Of a stretch of 64,000 nt of DNA, positions 1 through 7,845 are shown piece by piece (position 1 is the first letter of the stretch; each line of letters opens with the position of its first letter). Where the stretch lies: the NCBI RefSeq assembly GCF_020177265.1, contig NZ_JAIVMC010000008.1:62001-126000 (forward strand), written 5' to 3'. Below the pieces are notes generated by a model. That model searched no databases. It had not been told where the DNA came from and was given only the letters and a program-made list of their open reading frames with translations. Origin of the DNA: Pseudooceanicola marinus. GTDB taxonomy: Bacteria > Pseudomonadota > Alphaproteobacteria > Rhodobacterales > Rhodobacteraceae. The position numbers and the translations under genes are program-made.

Positions 1-254
1 TGCTGATCGTGCCGATCCAGCAGGCGCATTACCTGATGGGCGGTGACGCGTTGCTGCTGTCGTTCATCGTCGTCATCATCGGCGGGCTTGGCAGCCTGGC
101 GGGCACCGTCGTGGCCGCGGTGCTGATCGGCATGTCGGACGGCATCATCTCGGTCTTCTTCACGCCGACGCTGGCCAAGATCATCGCGACGCTGGCCGTG
201 GCGCTGGTGCTTGTCTTCCGTCCGCAGGGCCTGTTCGGGGTGAAGAACCGATGA
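1..254 (+). CDS. Branched-chain amino acid type ABC transporter permease (LivH family), 3' end only
   Basis: This is the C-terminal part (about 84 residues) of an inner-membrane permease; the start lies before the window. The visible piece has two hydrophobic spans and the family pattern of a glycine-rich segment (LSFIVVIIGGLGSLAGT) followed by a final helix and the ending VFRPQGLFG, which is typical of LivH/LivM-type proteins. Its TGA overlaps the ATG of the next permease (ATGA), so the two are translationally coupled. Family knowledge says LivH and LivM form the heterodimeric channel of importers for branched-chain amino acids, amides or aromatic acids. The substrate cannot be read from this fragment. 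Confidence 0.9.
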   Translation, partial: LIVPIQQAHYLMGGDALLLSFIVVIIGGLGSLAGTVVAAVLIGMSDGIISVFFTPTLAKIIATLAVALVLVFRPQGLFGVKNR

Positions 255-1189
255 CCAGACGTGACCTGACATCGCACCTTGGCCTGATCGCGGGCCTCTT
301 CGCGCTGCATTTCATCTTGCCGGCCTATCACCATGGGGTCTTCGCCCGGGTGATGGTGCTGGCGGTCTATGCCATCGGTTACAACATCGCCTTCGGCTAT
401 ACCGGCCTGCTGTCGCTGGGCCATGCCATGTTCTTCGGCGCGGGCATGTATGGCGTCGGCATCGCCAGCTATCACTTCGCCATTCCGGCGCTGCCGGCCT
501 GGATCATCGGCCTGGGCTGTGGCGCCCTGCTGGCGCTGGTGGTGGGCCTGCTGGCGCTCCGGACCGAGGGCGTCAGCTTCATGATCGTGACGCTGATGTT
601 CGCCCAGGCGGCCTACCTCGTGATCCTCTACTTCAGCGAATACACCCGCGGCGACGACGGGCTGGTGATCCCCGGCGACATGCGCGCCATCGGATCCTGG
701 GATCTCAGCGACGAGGGTACGCGTTACCTGCTGGCTTGGGCGCTGTTTTCCATCGCGCTGATGCTGTCGCTGTGGCTGGTGCGCCATCCCTTCGGCCGGG
801 TCCTGGTGGCCCTGCGCGAGAACGAGGAACGCGCCCGCCTGCTGGGCTATGACACTGGCGGCCGCAAGCTGGCCGCGCTGGTGATCTCCGGCACGATCTC
901 GGCCGCGGCGGGCGGCGCCTATGCGACCATGTTCGGCTATGTCGGCGCCAGCTTTGCCGGCGTGCAATATTCGATCTTCGCGCTGCTCTGGGTGCTGCTT
1001 GGCGGGGCCGGGACGGTGCTGGGGCCCTTCGTGGGCGTGCTCTTCATGACCTACCTCAACGACGTGGCCTCCGGCGTGACCGAGGCCTACATGCTGATCG
1101 CGGGCGTTGTGCTGGTCCTGCTGACCCTCTTCGCGCCGCAGGGCATCGTGGGCGAGATCCGCCGCCGCTTCTGGAAGGATCTGCCATGA
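251..1189 (+). CDS. Branched-chain amino acid type ABC transporter permease (LivM family)
   Basis: The 312-residue protein is strongly hydrophobic throughout, with about eight to ten membrane spans, and carries the LivM signature YNIAFGYTGLLSLGHAMFFG near residues 45-65. It ends in LFAPQGIVGEIRRRF, the usual cytoplasmic tail. It overlaps the preceding permease by four bases and the following ATPase gene by four bases (ATGA both times), so it sits inside a tightly coupled operon. It would form the membrane channel together with the upstream permease. No periplasmic binding protein is visible in the window; it is probably encoded upstream of base 1. The substrate is unknown, but the adjacent heterocycle-type genes suggest it may not be a simple amino acid. 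Confidence 0.92.
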   Translation: MTRRDLTSHLGLIAGLFALHFILPAYHHGVFARVMVLAVYAIGYNIAFGYTGLLSLGHAMFFGAGMYGVGIASYHFAIPALPAWIIGLGCGALLALVVGLLALRTEGVSFMIVTLMFAQAAYLVILYFSEYTRGDDGLVIPGDMRAIGSWDLSDEGTRYLLAWALFSIALMLSLWLVRHPFGRVLVALRENEERARLLGYDTGGRKLAALVISGTISAAAGGAYATMFGYVGASFAGVQYSIFALLWVLLGGAGTVLGPFVGVLFMTYLNDVASGVTEAYMLIAGVVLVLLTLFAPQGIVGEIRRRFWKDLP

Positions 1190-1919
1190 AACACGAAACC
1201 GACGTGATCCTGTCGACCGAGGGGCTGGGCAAGTCCTTTGACGGGCTGCGGGCCAACAACGACATCGACTTCACCCTGCGCAAGAACCAGGTGCATGCGC
1301 TGATCGGACCGAACGGGGCGGGCAAGACCACCTTCGTGTCGATGCTGATCGGCCGGTTGGAACCCACCGACGGCGCGATCTGGTTCGACGGCCGCAACGT
1401 GACGCAGATGCCGGCGCACAAACGTGTGGCGGCTGGCATGGGCTATACCTTCCAGATCACCTCCGTTTTCGCGCGGCTCAGTTGCCACGAAAACGTGGCC
1501 CTGGCGGCCCGGCGCAAGCTGGGCGGGGACGCTGCGAAGGTGGAACAGGTGGTGGCCGATGCGCTGACCCGTGTGGGTCTGGCGGATCGCACCGCCGACG
1601 TGGCGGGCGATCTGTCCTACGGCCACCAGCGCCTGCTGGAGATCGCCATGGGCCTGGCCTCCGCGCCGCGGCTGCTGATCCTGGACGAGCCGACTCAGGG
1701 CCTGGCGGAAAGCGAGATCACCGCCTTCAAGGCGCTGATCCGCGAGCTGTCGGCGGAGACCACCATCCTGCTGATCGAGCACAACATGTCCGTGGTCATG
1801 GAGCTGGCCGACGAGATCACCGTGCTGAACTTCGGCGAGGTCCTGGCCCGCGGCACCGCGGCGGAAATCCACGCCAACCCGGCGGTACAGGCCGCCTATC
1901 TGGGAACGGAGGCGAGCTG

Positions 1920-1920
<1 letters not shown>
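1186..1920 (+). CDS. ABC transporter ATP-binding protein (LivG family)
   Basis: This is a 244-residue cytoplasmic ATPase. Walker A is GPNGAGKT at residues 41-48, the signature region reads LSYGHQRLLEIAMGLA, and Walker B is LLILDEPTQGL near residue 165, followed by the H-loop region LLIEHNM. The conserved spacing after Walker A and the ending NPAVQAAYLG are typical of LivG-type ATPases. It energises transport with the LivF-type partner immediately downstream. Start and stop both overlap neighbouring genes (ATGA and TGATG), which supports one polycistronic transcript. Confidence 0.93.
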
Positions 1921-2627
<707 letters not shown>

Positions 2628-2650
2628 CTGCCAGAGCAGATCGAGACGGG

Positions 2651-2673
2651 AGGGGGCCCCACGCGGGCCCCTT
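2651..2673 (+). terminator. Rho-independent-type terminator after the Liv-type operon
   Basis: GGGGCCC (2653-2659) pairs with GGGCCCC (2665-2671) around a five-base loop, and the stem is extended by A-T and G-T pairs and followed by TTTGTCGTTT. It lies 24 bases after the ATPase stop. Three further hairpins follow at 2678-2696, 2701-2726 and 2738-2763, ending before the convergent MarR gene. Confidence 0.7.
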
Positions 2674-2836
2674 TGTCGTTTCAGGGCCCCTGAAACAGAT
2701 CCGCCCGGAGCTTTCGCTCCGGGCGGGCTCCGTCACTCCCCGTTGCCTGAGTGGAAAACGGGGCGACACACCTCTTTGCCTCGGGTCTTCGTGAGTGGTG
2801 GCATGGGCTCGGCGTCGGGGGCAGGGCCCCGGCGTA

Positions 2837-3274
2837 TCAGCCCATCTTGGCAAGCAGGGAGAGGAGGGTTTCGCGTTCCTTGTCGCTGAGCGGCGCAAGG
2901 GTTTCGGTGCTGATCTTCAGCGCGGACCCGGCCAGTTCGGCATAAAGCGCGCGACCGGCCTCGGTGGGGATCAGGTAATGGCGGCGACGGTCCACCGGGT
3001 CGGGTTCCGCCGTCACCAGGTCACGGGCACGCAGCCGGTCGGCCACCCCCTTGATCGTGGCGGCATCCATCGCCGTGGCGCGGCCTAGGGCGTTCTGCGA
3101 CGTCGGGCCCAGTTCGCACAGTTTGGCCAGGGCCGCGAACTGCGTCGCCGTCAGGGCGGAGAGGTTTTGCGAGAAGATCGACAGGTGCCGCTGGCTGGCC
3201 TTGCGCAGCAGGAAGCCGACCTGTTCATCGAGGCGGTAACGGGCCGCGTCGTCATCTGAAAAGTCGTAATGCAT
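2837..3274 (-). CDS. MarR family transcriptional regulator
   Basis: This is a winged-helix repressor-type protein of about 145 residues. The recognition region reads TSQNALGRATAMDAATIKGVADRLRARDLV, followed by the wing motif DPVDRRRHYLIPTEAG, which is the classical MarR arrangement. The start at 3274 (MHYDFSDDDAARYR) fits family length; an upstream in-frame ATG at 3340 would add 22 residues and cannot be excluded. The gene is divergent from the 6-hydroxynicotinate-reductase-like operon and convergent with the ABC operon. By position it probably controls the three-gene cluster, with an aromatic or heterocyclic compound as the usual type of MarR ligand; that is inference. Confidence 0.85.
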   Translation of the reverse strand: MHYDFSDDDAARYRLDEQVGFLLRKASQRHLSIFSQNLSALTATQFAALAKLCELGPTSQNALGRATAMDAATIKGVADRLRARDLVTAEPDPVDRRRHYLIPTEAGRALYAELAGSALKISTETLAPLSDKERETLLSLLAKMG

Positions 3275-3363
3275 GGAAAATGGTCTCTCGATCAATGCGG
3301 GGAGGATCAAACTGTCGGGGATCTGGAAAGGCATTGACACCTGCGGGGCATCTGAGTCAATAC

Positions 3364-3382
3364 CATTTGTGTACCAACGAAT
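3364..3382. promoter_or_regulatory. Candidate MarR operator upstream of the heterocycle cluster
   Basis: The stretch ATTTGTGTACCAACGAAT is an imperfect palindrome centred on GTAC, in the divergent gap between the MarR gene and the operon starting at 3477. MarR proteins commonly bind imperfect palindromes of this size next to their own promoter. The match is only partial, so this is a weak call. Confidence 0.3.
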
Positions 3383-3476
3383 GTGACGCGGCGTGAAAAC
3401 CCCTGTTTCACGTCACGAGGCCCGTGTTCCGTGCGAACGCACAGGCCTGCGAGCCACTCTTGAAAGGATGTCCGCC

Positions 3477-4970
3477 ATGGCGCCCGTGGACAAGATCAGA
3501 TGCGATGCCTGCCCTGTCATGTGCTACGTGGCCGAGGGACGCACCGGCGCCTGCGACCGCTATGCCAATGAAAACGGCAAGATCGTGCGCTGCGACCCGG
3601 TGACGGTGCTGGATCGCACCCTCGCCGCAGGCCAGGAGGTGCGCCCCTTCCTGCCCGCCGAGGGCGACTGGGATGGCACGATGATCGCGGGCCGCGACCT
3701 CTTCGTTTCCGGCCTTGGCGCCGGCACCACCTATCCCGATTTCAAACCCGCCCCCTTCATCGTCAGCCGCGAGGTCGAAGGCGTCGATACCGTCACCGTG
3801 GTGACGGAGGCGATCTATTCTTACTGCGGTGTGAAGGTGAAGATCGACACCGACCGCCACCTCGGCGACGAGGCCTCGGCCGTGCGCGCCGATGGCGAGG
3901 TGATCGGCCACGTGACCACCGGCGAATACGGGTCGCAGATGCTGTCGCTGGGGGGCGTGGATCACCTGACCGGCGGGTCAAAGGCTGAGGGCCGCGCCAC
4001 CTGCAACAACCTGATGGCGCTGTGCAACGGCGAGGCGGTGGAGCTGTCGATCGACGGTGGGTCGACCGTTATCGTGCAGGCGGGGCAGGCGCCGATCGTG
4101 GACGGCCAGGCCGAAACGCGGATGCGCGTCGGCTGCGGCTCGGCCACCATCGGCATGTTCGCCACCCAATGGCAGGGCCACGTGGACGAGGTGGTGGTGG
4201 TCGATGACCACATCACCGGCGTCGTCTCGGAACACCAGGCCGGCAAGGTCATCGGCTGGGAAGATACGGGCATCCGCATCAAGGGCCGCCGGTCCACGCC
4301 GGGGCGCTATTTCCAGGTGGCGGAACCGGGCCTGGGCTGGGGCGGCACTGACATCTCGGATCCGCTGACCATCCTCGACAAGTGGCTGGAAAAGAAGGGC
4401 GCACGGCCCGGGCTGACCCTGCTGATGGTGTCCACCACCGGCGAACACGCGGCCTACTACGTGCTGGATGAAAACCTGGAGCCGCAACCCGCGCCCATGC
4501 CCGAGGCGCTGGCGCGCTCCGTCGCGCTGATCGAGGAGAACTGCGAACCGGCGCTTTGCACCGTGATGTTCTGTGCCGGCGCCGGCGGCTCCCTGCGCTC
4601 CGGCGTGACGCAGAACCCGGTGCGGCTGACCCGCGCCGTGCAGGCGGGTGAGGCGAAGGTGACCCTGGGCGGGGCCGATGTCTTCCTCTGGCCCGGCGGT
4701 GGCATCACCGTGATGGCCAACGTGCTGGACATGCCGAAGAATTCCTTCGGCTATGTGCCGACACCCGCGCTGGTGGCGCCGCTGGAATTTACCATGCCGC
4801 GCGACCTCTACGTGGGTCTTGGCGGGCATGACGGGGCGATCCGACCGATCCGCGACGTGCTGGAACGGGGGGGCGAATACCACAACGTCTTCCGCGCGCT
4901 TGGCCGTGAGGCGCCGGCCGGCGACGGTACGGTCACGCCCTTCCCGGGTGACAGCAAGAAGGCCGGCTGA
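3477..4970 (+). CDS. 6-hydroxynicotinate reductase-like protein with N-terminal ferredoxin-type cysteines
   Basis: The protein of about 497 residues begins MAPVDKIRCDACPVMC. Cysteines 9, 12, 16 and 26 form a CxxCxxxCx9C cluster likely to bind an iron-sulfur centre. The remainder is glycine-rich and resembles proteins annotated as 6-hydroxynicotinate reductase, after the enzyme that reduces the pyridine ring in anaerobic nicotinate fermentation. The ATG at 3477 is chosen because AAAGGA lies nine bases upstream and the cysteine motif then sits at the N-terminus; ATGs at 3468 and 3393 are alternatives. It overlaps the next gene by one base (TGATG). An aerobic relative acting on another N-heterocycle is plausible; the exact reaction is not known. 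Confidence 0.75.
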   Translation: MAPVDKIRCDACPVMCYVAEGRTGACDRYANENGKIVRCDPVTVLDRTLAAGQEVRPFLPAEGDWDGTMIAGRDLFVSGLGAGTTYPDFKPAPFIVSREVEGVDTVTVVTEAIYSYCGVKVKIDTDRHLGDEASAVRADGEVIGHVTTGEYGSQMLSLGGVDHLTGGSKAEGRATCNNLMALCNGEAVELSIDGGSTVIVQAGQAPIVDGQAETRMRVGCGSATIGMFATQWQGHVDEVVVVDDHITGVVSEHQAGKVIGWEDTGIRIKGRRSTPGRYFQVAEPGLGWGGTDISDPLTILDKWLEKKGARPGLTLLMVSTTGEHAAYYVLDENLEPQPAPMPEALARSVALIEENCEPALCTVMFCAGAGGSLRSGVTQNPVRLTRAVQAGEAKVTLGGADVFLWPGGGITVMANVLDMPKNSFGYVPTPALVAPLEFTMPRDLYVGLGGHDGAIRPIRDVLERGGEYHNVFRALGREAPAGDGTVTPFPGDSKKAG

Positions 4971-5773
4971 TGCAGGCGGGGCTCTTGCCCGACGGGGTGC
5001 GGTTGCACCTGAACGCCGGGCCGATCGACCTGGTGATCTTCGCCGAAGCGGCGGTGCGGCAAGCGGCCTATGACGCCGCCTGCGCCCGCTTCGACGGCCT
5101 GCTGGAAGAGCTGGTGGCGGAATTGCCGGAGCTGCGCCGTGCCGGTGGTCAGGGGCGCGGCCCAGTGGCTGCGCGGATGGTGGCCGCCGTTGCACCCTTC
5201 GCCCCCGATTTCATCACCCCCATGGCCGCCGTCGCTGGCAGCGTCGCCGAGGAGATCCTGGCGGCGATGGTCTCGGTGGCCCCCGATGCGAAGCTTTGGG
5301 TCAACAATGGCGGCGACATCGCCTGGGCGCCCGGGAGCGAAGGCATGCGGCTGGCGCTGCCCGGCGGCCAAGTCAACTTGCCGCCCGAAGCGCCCTTTCG
5401 CGGCTGCGCGACGTCGGGTCGTGGCGGGCGCAGCCATTCCCTGGGCATCGCCGATGCGGTGACCGTGCTGGCGCGCGGCGCAGCGGCGGCGGATGCCGCG
5501 GCCACGATGATCGCCAATCGCGTCGATCTGCCGGGCCACCCGGCGGTGACGCGACAACCCGCGGAGGAGCTGATCCCCGACAGCGACCTGGGCAAGCGAC
5601 CTGTCACGGTTGACCTGGGGCCGCTGACCCCGGAAGAGGTGACAAGGGCGCTGGACGCGGGGCTGACCTACGCCGAGGACCTGCGCGCGCGGGATCTGAT
5701 CGGCGCGGCGCATCTGGCGCTGGCGGGCGAGGTCCGGACGACGGGCGCGATGAAGGACATGCTGCCCGGCTGA
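4970..5773 (+). CDS. UPF0280 family protein
   Basis: The 267-residue soluble protein has the UPF0280 features, including VNNGGDIAWAPG near residue 110 and the segment FRGCATSGRGGRSHSLGIADAVTVLA near residue 140. UPF0280 is distantly related to the ApbE-type fold; no reaction is established for it. The gene starts in the overlap TGATG with the preceding reductase-like gene, and the DUF1185 gene follows after a 57-base gap. The cluster of reductase-like protein, UPF0280 and DUF1185 recurs in proteobacterial genomes as far as I recall, which argues that the three act in one pathway. Confidence 0.78.
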   Translation: MQAGLLPDGVRLHLNAGPIDLVIFAEAAVRQAAYDAACARFDGLLEELVAELPELRRAGGQGRGPVAARMVAAVAPFAPDFITPMAAVAGSVAEEILAAMVSVAPDAKLWVNNGGDIAWAPGSEGMRLALPGGQVNLPPEAPFRGCATSGRGGRSHSLGIADAVTVLARGAAAADAAATMIANRVDLPGHPAVTRQPAEELIPDSDLGKRPVTVDLGPLTPEEVTRALDAGLTYAEDLRARDLIGAAHLALAGEVRTTGAMKDMLPG

Positions 5774-5830
5774 CCGGCCGGGCGAAACGAACCGGACGCG
5801 CCGGGCGCGTCCCGACAGATGGAGGGCCCG

Positions 5831-6409
5831 ATGGCCGAATTCACCCTGCGCAAGACGCAAGTCATCCTCGAAGAGATCCACCATGACGGCGGTCCCGTCA
5901 GCGGCCCGCGTGTCCGCGGCGCCGTGCTGGCCCTGGTGAAGAACCCCTATGCGGGCACCTACCAGGAGGATCTGACCCAGGCGATGGAAGACCTGAAACC
6001 CCTGGGACTGGCCATGGCGCGCAAGCTGGTCGAGGCCATGGGCGGGGTCGAGGGGATCGACGCCTACGGCAAGGGCGCCATCGCCGGCGAGCAGGGCGAG
6101 CTGGAACATGCCGCGCTGTGGCACGTCGCGGGGGGCTATTCCATGCGCGAAGTGCTGGGCGAATCGCTGGCCATCGTGCCCTCGTCGAAGAAGCAGGGCG
6201 GGCCGGGCACCCGGTTGGACGTGCCTCTGGGCCACACCAATGCCGCCTATGTGCGCTCGCATTTCGATGCGATGGAAGTGGGGCTGCCCGAAGGTCCTCG
6301 CGCGGATGAGATCCTCTACGTGCTGACCATGTCCAAGGGCCCGCGCATCCACGCCCGCCTCGGCGGCCTGGCGGCGGATGAGATCAGCAAGTTCGACGGG
6401 TTGCGCTGA
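5831..6409 (+). CDS. DUF1185 (amino acid synthesis family) protein
   Basis: The product is about 192 residues, soluble, and begins MAEFTLRKTQVILEEIHHDGG. It carries the family hallmarks NPYAGTYQEDLTQAMEDLKPLG and GQGELEHAALWH-like text (here EQGELEHAALWHVAGGYSMRE), and ends with SKGPRIHARLGGL. The ATG at 5831 is preceded by GGAGGG at good spacing, so it is preferred over the ATG at 5819. Databases call this family amino acid synthesis protein, but no activity is proven. It is the third gene of the MarR-linked cluster and is followed by a convergent gene. Confidence 0.8.
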   Translation: MAEFTLRKTQVILEEIHHDGGPVSGPRVRGAVLALVKNPYAGTYQEDLTQAMEDLKPLGLAMARKLVEAMGGVEGIDAYGKGAIAGEQGELEHAALWHVAGGYSMREVLGESLAIVPSSKKQGGPGTRLDVPLGHTNAAYVRSHFDAMEVGLPEGPRADEILYVLTMSKGPRIHARLGGLAADEISKFDGLR

Positions 6410-6429
6410 GGCGCCACCGCATTTGCAAA

Positions 6430-6457
6430 GGGCCGGTTCGCAGTTTGCAACCGGCCC
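6430..6457 (-). terminator. Hairpin between convergent genes
   Basis: GGGCCGGTT (6430-6438) pairs with AACCGGCCC (6449-6457). On the minus strand the stem is followed by TTTG, so it best serves the ketopantoate-reductase-type gene, but it may stop both convergent transcripts. Confidence 0.55.
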
Positions 6458-6480
6458 CGCAGGGCGCGTGCGATCGCGGA

Positions 6481-7503
6481 TCAGTCCTCCGCGCGGTCGA
6501 CGGAGCGCAGCAGGGCGGTGACCATCTCCAGCTTCGGCATGGCGATGCCATGGCTGCGACCGACGGCCAGGGCGGCGCCGAAGATCGGTTCGATCTCCAT
6601 CGGGCGGCCGCGCTCCAGGTCCTGCAGGGTCGAGGGCTTGAAGGCGGCGCCGTCGCGGGCCCGGATCAGCCGCTCTTCCGGATCTTCCAGCAGTTCGGCG
6701 CCCTCGGCATCGGCCACGGCTGCCACCTCCATCACGATGTCGCGGGTCAGCTCGAACAGGATCGGATCGGCCAGCATGCGGTTCATCGGGGCCCGCGCCA
6801 GGGCGCAGACGGAATTGAAGCCGCAGTTCGAGTAGAGCTTTGAAAAGATGGCGTTCTGGAAGGGCTGTGTCTGTTTCGTCACCAGCCCCGCCGCGTCGAA
6901 GATCGCGGCCAGCCGTTCCACGTCGGCGCGGTCCTGACCGGGCAGGCGGCCCAGGTCGAAATGCCCGTCGATGTTGACCTCCACATGGCCCGGCTCGGGC
7001 AGGGTGGCGCCGATGACGGCAATGGCGCCGATGGCGCGCTCGGGCCCGATCTCACGCCACAACACGCCGCCCGGATCGACTTCTTCGGCGCCCTTCTGCC
7101 CGCCTGCTCCGTCGGCGATCGGGTACCACCAGGGCACCCCGTTCACCACCGGCACGATACGCCCGTGGGGGGCCAGAAGGCGGCCCAGATTCTCTGCCAT
7201 GGGCGGCACCTGATGGCCTTTCAGCGCGGTGATCACGATGTCCTGCGGCGGCAGGGTGTCGGGGTCGTCGGTGGCCGTCACCTGCACCATTTGGCTGCCC
7301 TCGGGTGTGGTCAGGCGCAGCCCCTGGGACTGGATCGCGGCCAGATGCGCACCCCGCGCCACGACCGACACCTCGGCCAGACCAGCGGTCTCACCGGCCA
7401 GGGCCAGCTTCGCGGCGATGGTGCCGCCGATGGCCCCGGCGCCGACAACACAGATGGACAGCGGGCGATCGGGCAGGGGCGACAGCGGGGCGGATGCGGG
7501 CAT
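6481..7503 (-). CDS. 2-dehydropantoate 2-reductase family protein (ApbA/PanE)
   Basis: The 340-residue protein starts MPASAPLSPLPDRPLSIC and has an N-terminal Rossmann motif GAGAIGG at residues 21-27. The catalytic-region segments KLYSNCGFNSVCALARAPMNRML and the C-terminal helices match the ApbA/PanE fold. The family reduces ketopantoate with NADPH in pantothenate synthesis, but many paralogs act on other 2-keto acids, and no pantothenate genes are nearby. The C-terminal motif PTEVDFLNG is not recognisable; instead the tail reads RGRPMEIEPIFGAALAVG, which matches the role of that region. It is monocistronic on the minus strand and diverges from the trp leader region. Confidence 0.82.
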   Translation of the reverse strand: MPASAPLSPLPDRPLSICVVGAGAIGGTIAAKLALAGETAGLAEVSVVARGAHLAAIQSQGLRLTTPEGSQMVQVTATDDPDTLPPQDIVITALKGHQVPPMAENLGRLLAPHGRIVPVVNGVPWWYPIADGAGGQKGAEEVDPGGVLWREIGPERAIGAIAVIGATLPEPGHVEVNIDGHFDLGRLPGQDRADVERLAAIFDAAGLVTKQTQPFQNAIFSKLYSNCGFNSVCALARAPMNRMLADPILFELTRDIVMEVAAVADAEGAELLEDPEERLIRARDGAAFKPSTLQDLERGRPMEIEPIFGAALAVGRSHGIAMPKLEMVTALLRSVDRAED

Positions 7504-7699
7504 GGGGCGTCTCCTCGGAACGTTTGCTGCCCCCGGAGTCGCACGCCGGCGCCGCGGCGGCAAGCGCGAGGCTTGACATGCGCGGTCCCGCGGCGGACAT
7601 ACGAGGAGTTCCTTGCCCCGACTGTCGGCCCCGCGCCGCGACGGAGCGGCAAGGACGGCATTTTCGGCCCCACGCGGGCTCTGGAGAGGACGAAGGGCA
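7504..7699 (+). promoter_or_regulatory. Upstream region of the trp leader
   Basis: This gap between the divergent reductase gene and the trp leader contains TTGACA at 7573-7578, a good -35 hexamer. The best-spaced -10 (GACATA, 7596-7601) is poor, so the promoter is only tentative. GAGAGGACGAAGGG at 7684-7697 gives the leader peptide a purine-rich ribosome binding region. Confidence 0.4.
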
Positions 7700-7747
7700 A
7701 TGCTCGGGAAGCGATGGCAATTCTGGCCGCTTTCCTGGCGATGGTGA
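7700..7747 (+). CDS. trpL: trp operon leader peptide (15 residues, four Trp)
   Basis: The frame reads MLGKRWQFWPLSWRW and then TGA. Four of fifteen residues are tryptophan, in an organism where Trp codons are rare, and it lies 98 bases upstream of trpE(G). This is the hallmark of ribosome-mediated transcription attenuation, known from enteric trp and from rhizobial trpE(G) leaders. The ATG is preceded by the purine-rich GAGGACGAAGGG. The last Trp codons lie inside the left arm of the hairpin at 7737-7757, so a ribosome stalled at Trp codons would change RNA folding. Too short for ordinary gene callers. Confidence 0.78.
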   Translation: MLGKRWQFWPLSWRW

Positions 7748-7760
7748 CACCATCGCCCCG
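7705..7760 (+). promoter_or_regulatory. trp attenuator: mutually exclusive hairpins
   Basis: GGCGATGG (7737-7744) pairs perfectly with CCATCGCC (7750-7757). A second copy of GCGATGG at 7711-7717, preceded by CGGG at 7705-7708, can instead pair with CCATCGC plus CCCG at 7750-7760. The two structures exclude each other and both include Trp codons. CCCTTTTCC follows at 7765-7773, a modest U tract. The terminator form is therefore not textbook, but the alternative pairing is clear in the sequence. Confidence 0.6.
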
Positions 7761-7845
7761 CTGACCCTTTTCCAAATTCCGGCGGCCCCGGCCCGATTGC
7801 CTCGCGCTGATACGCTGCGTGCCGCCCCTGCCAAGAGAAGCTGAC

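Noticed and set aside
3393-3476. N-terminal extension of the reductase-like gene
   Set aside because: A better ribosome site lies before 3477 and the extension would move the four-cysteine motif away from the N-terminus.
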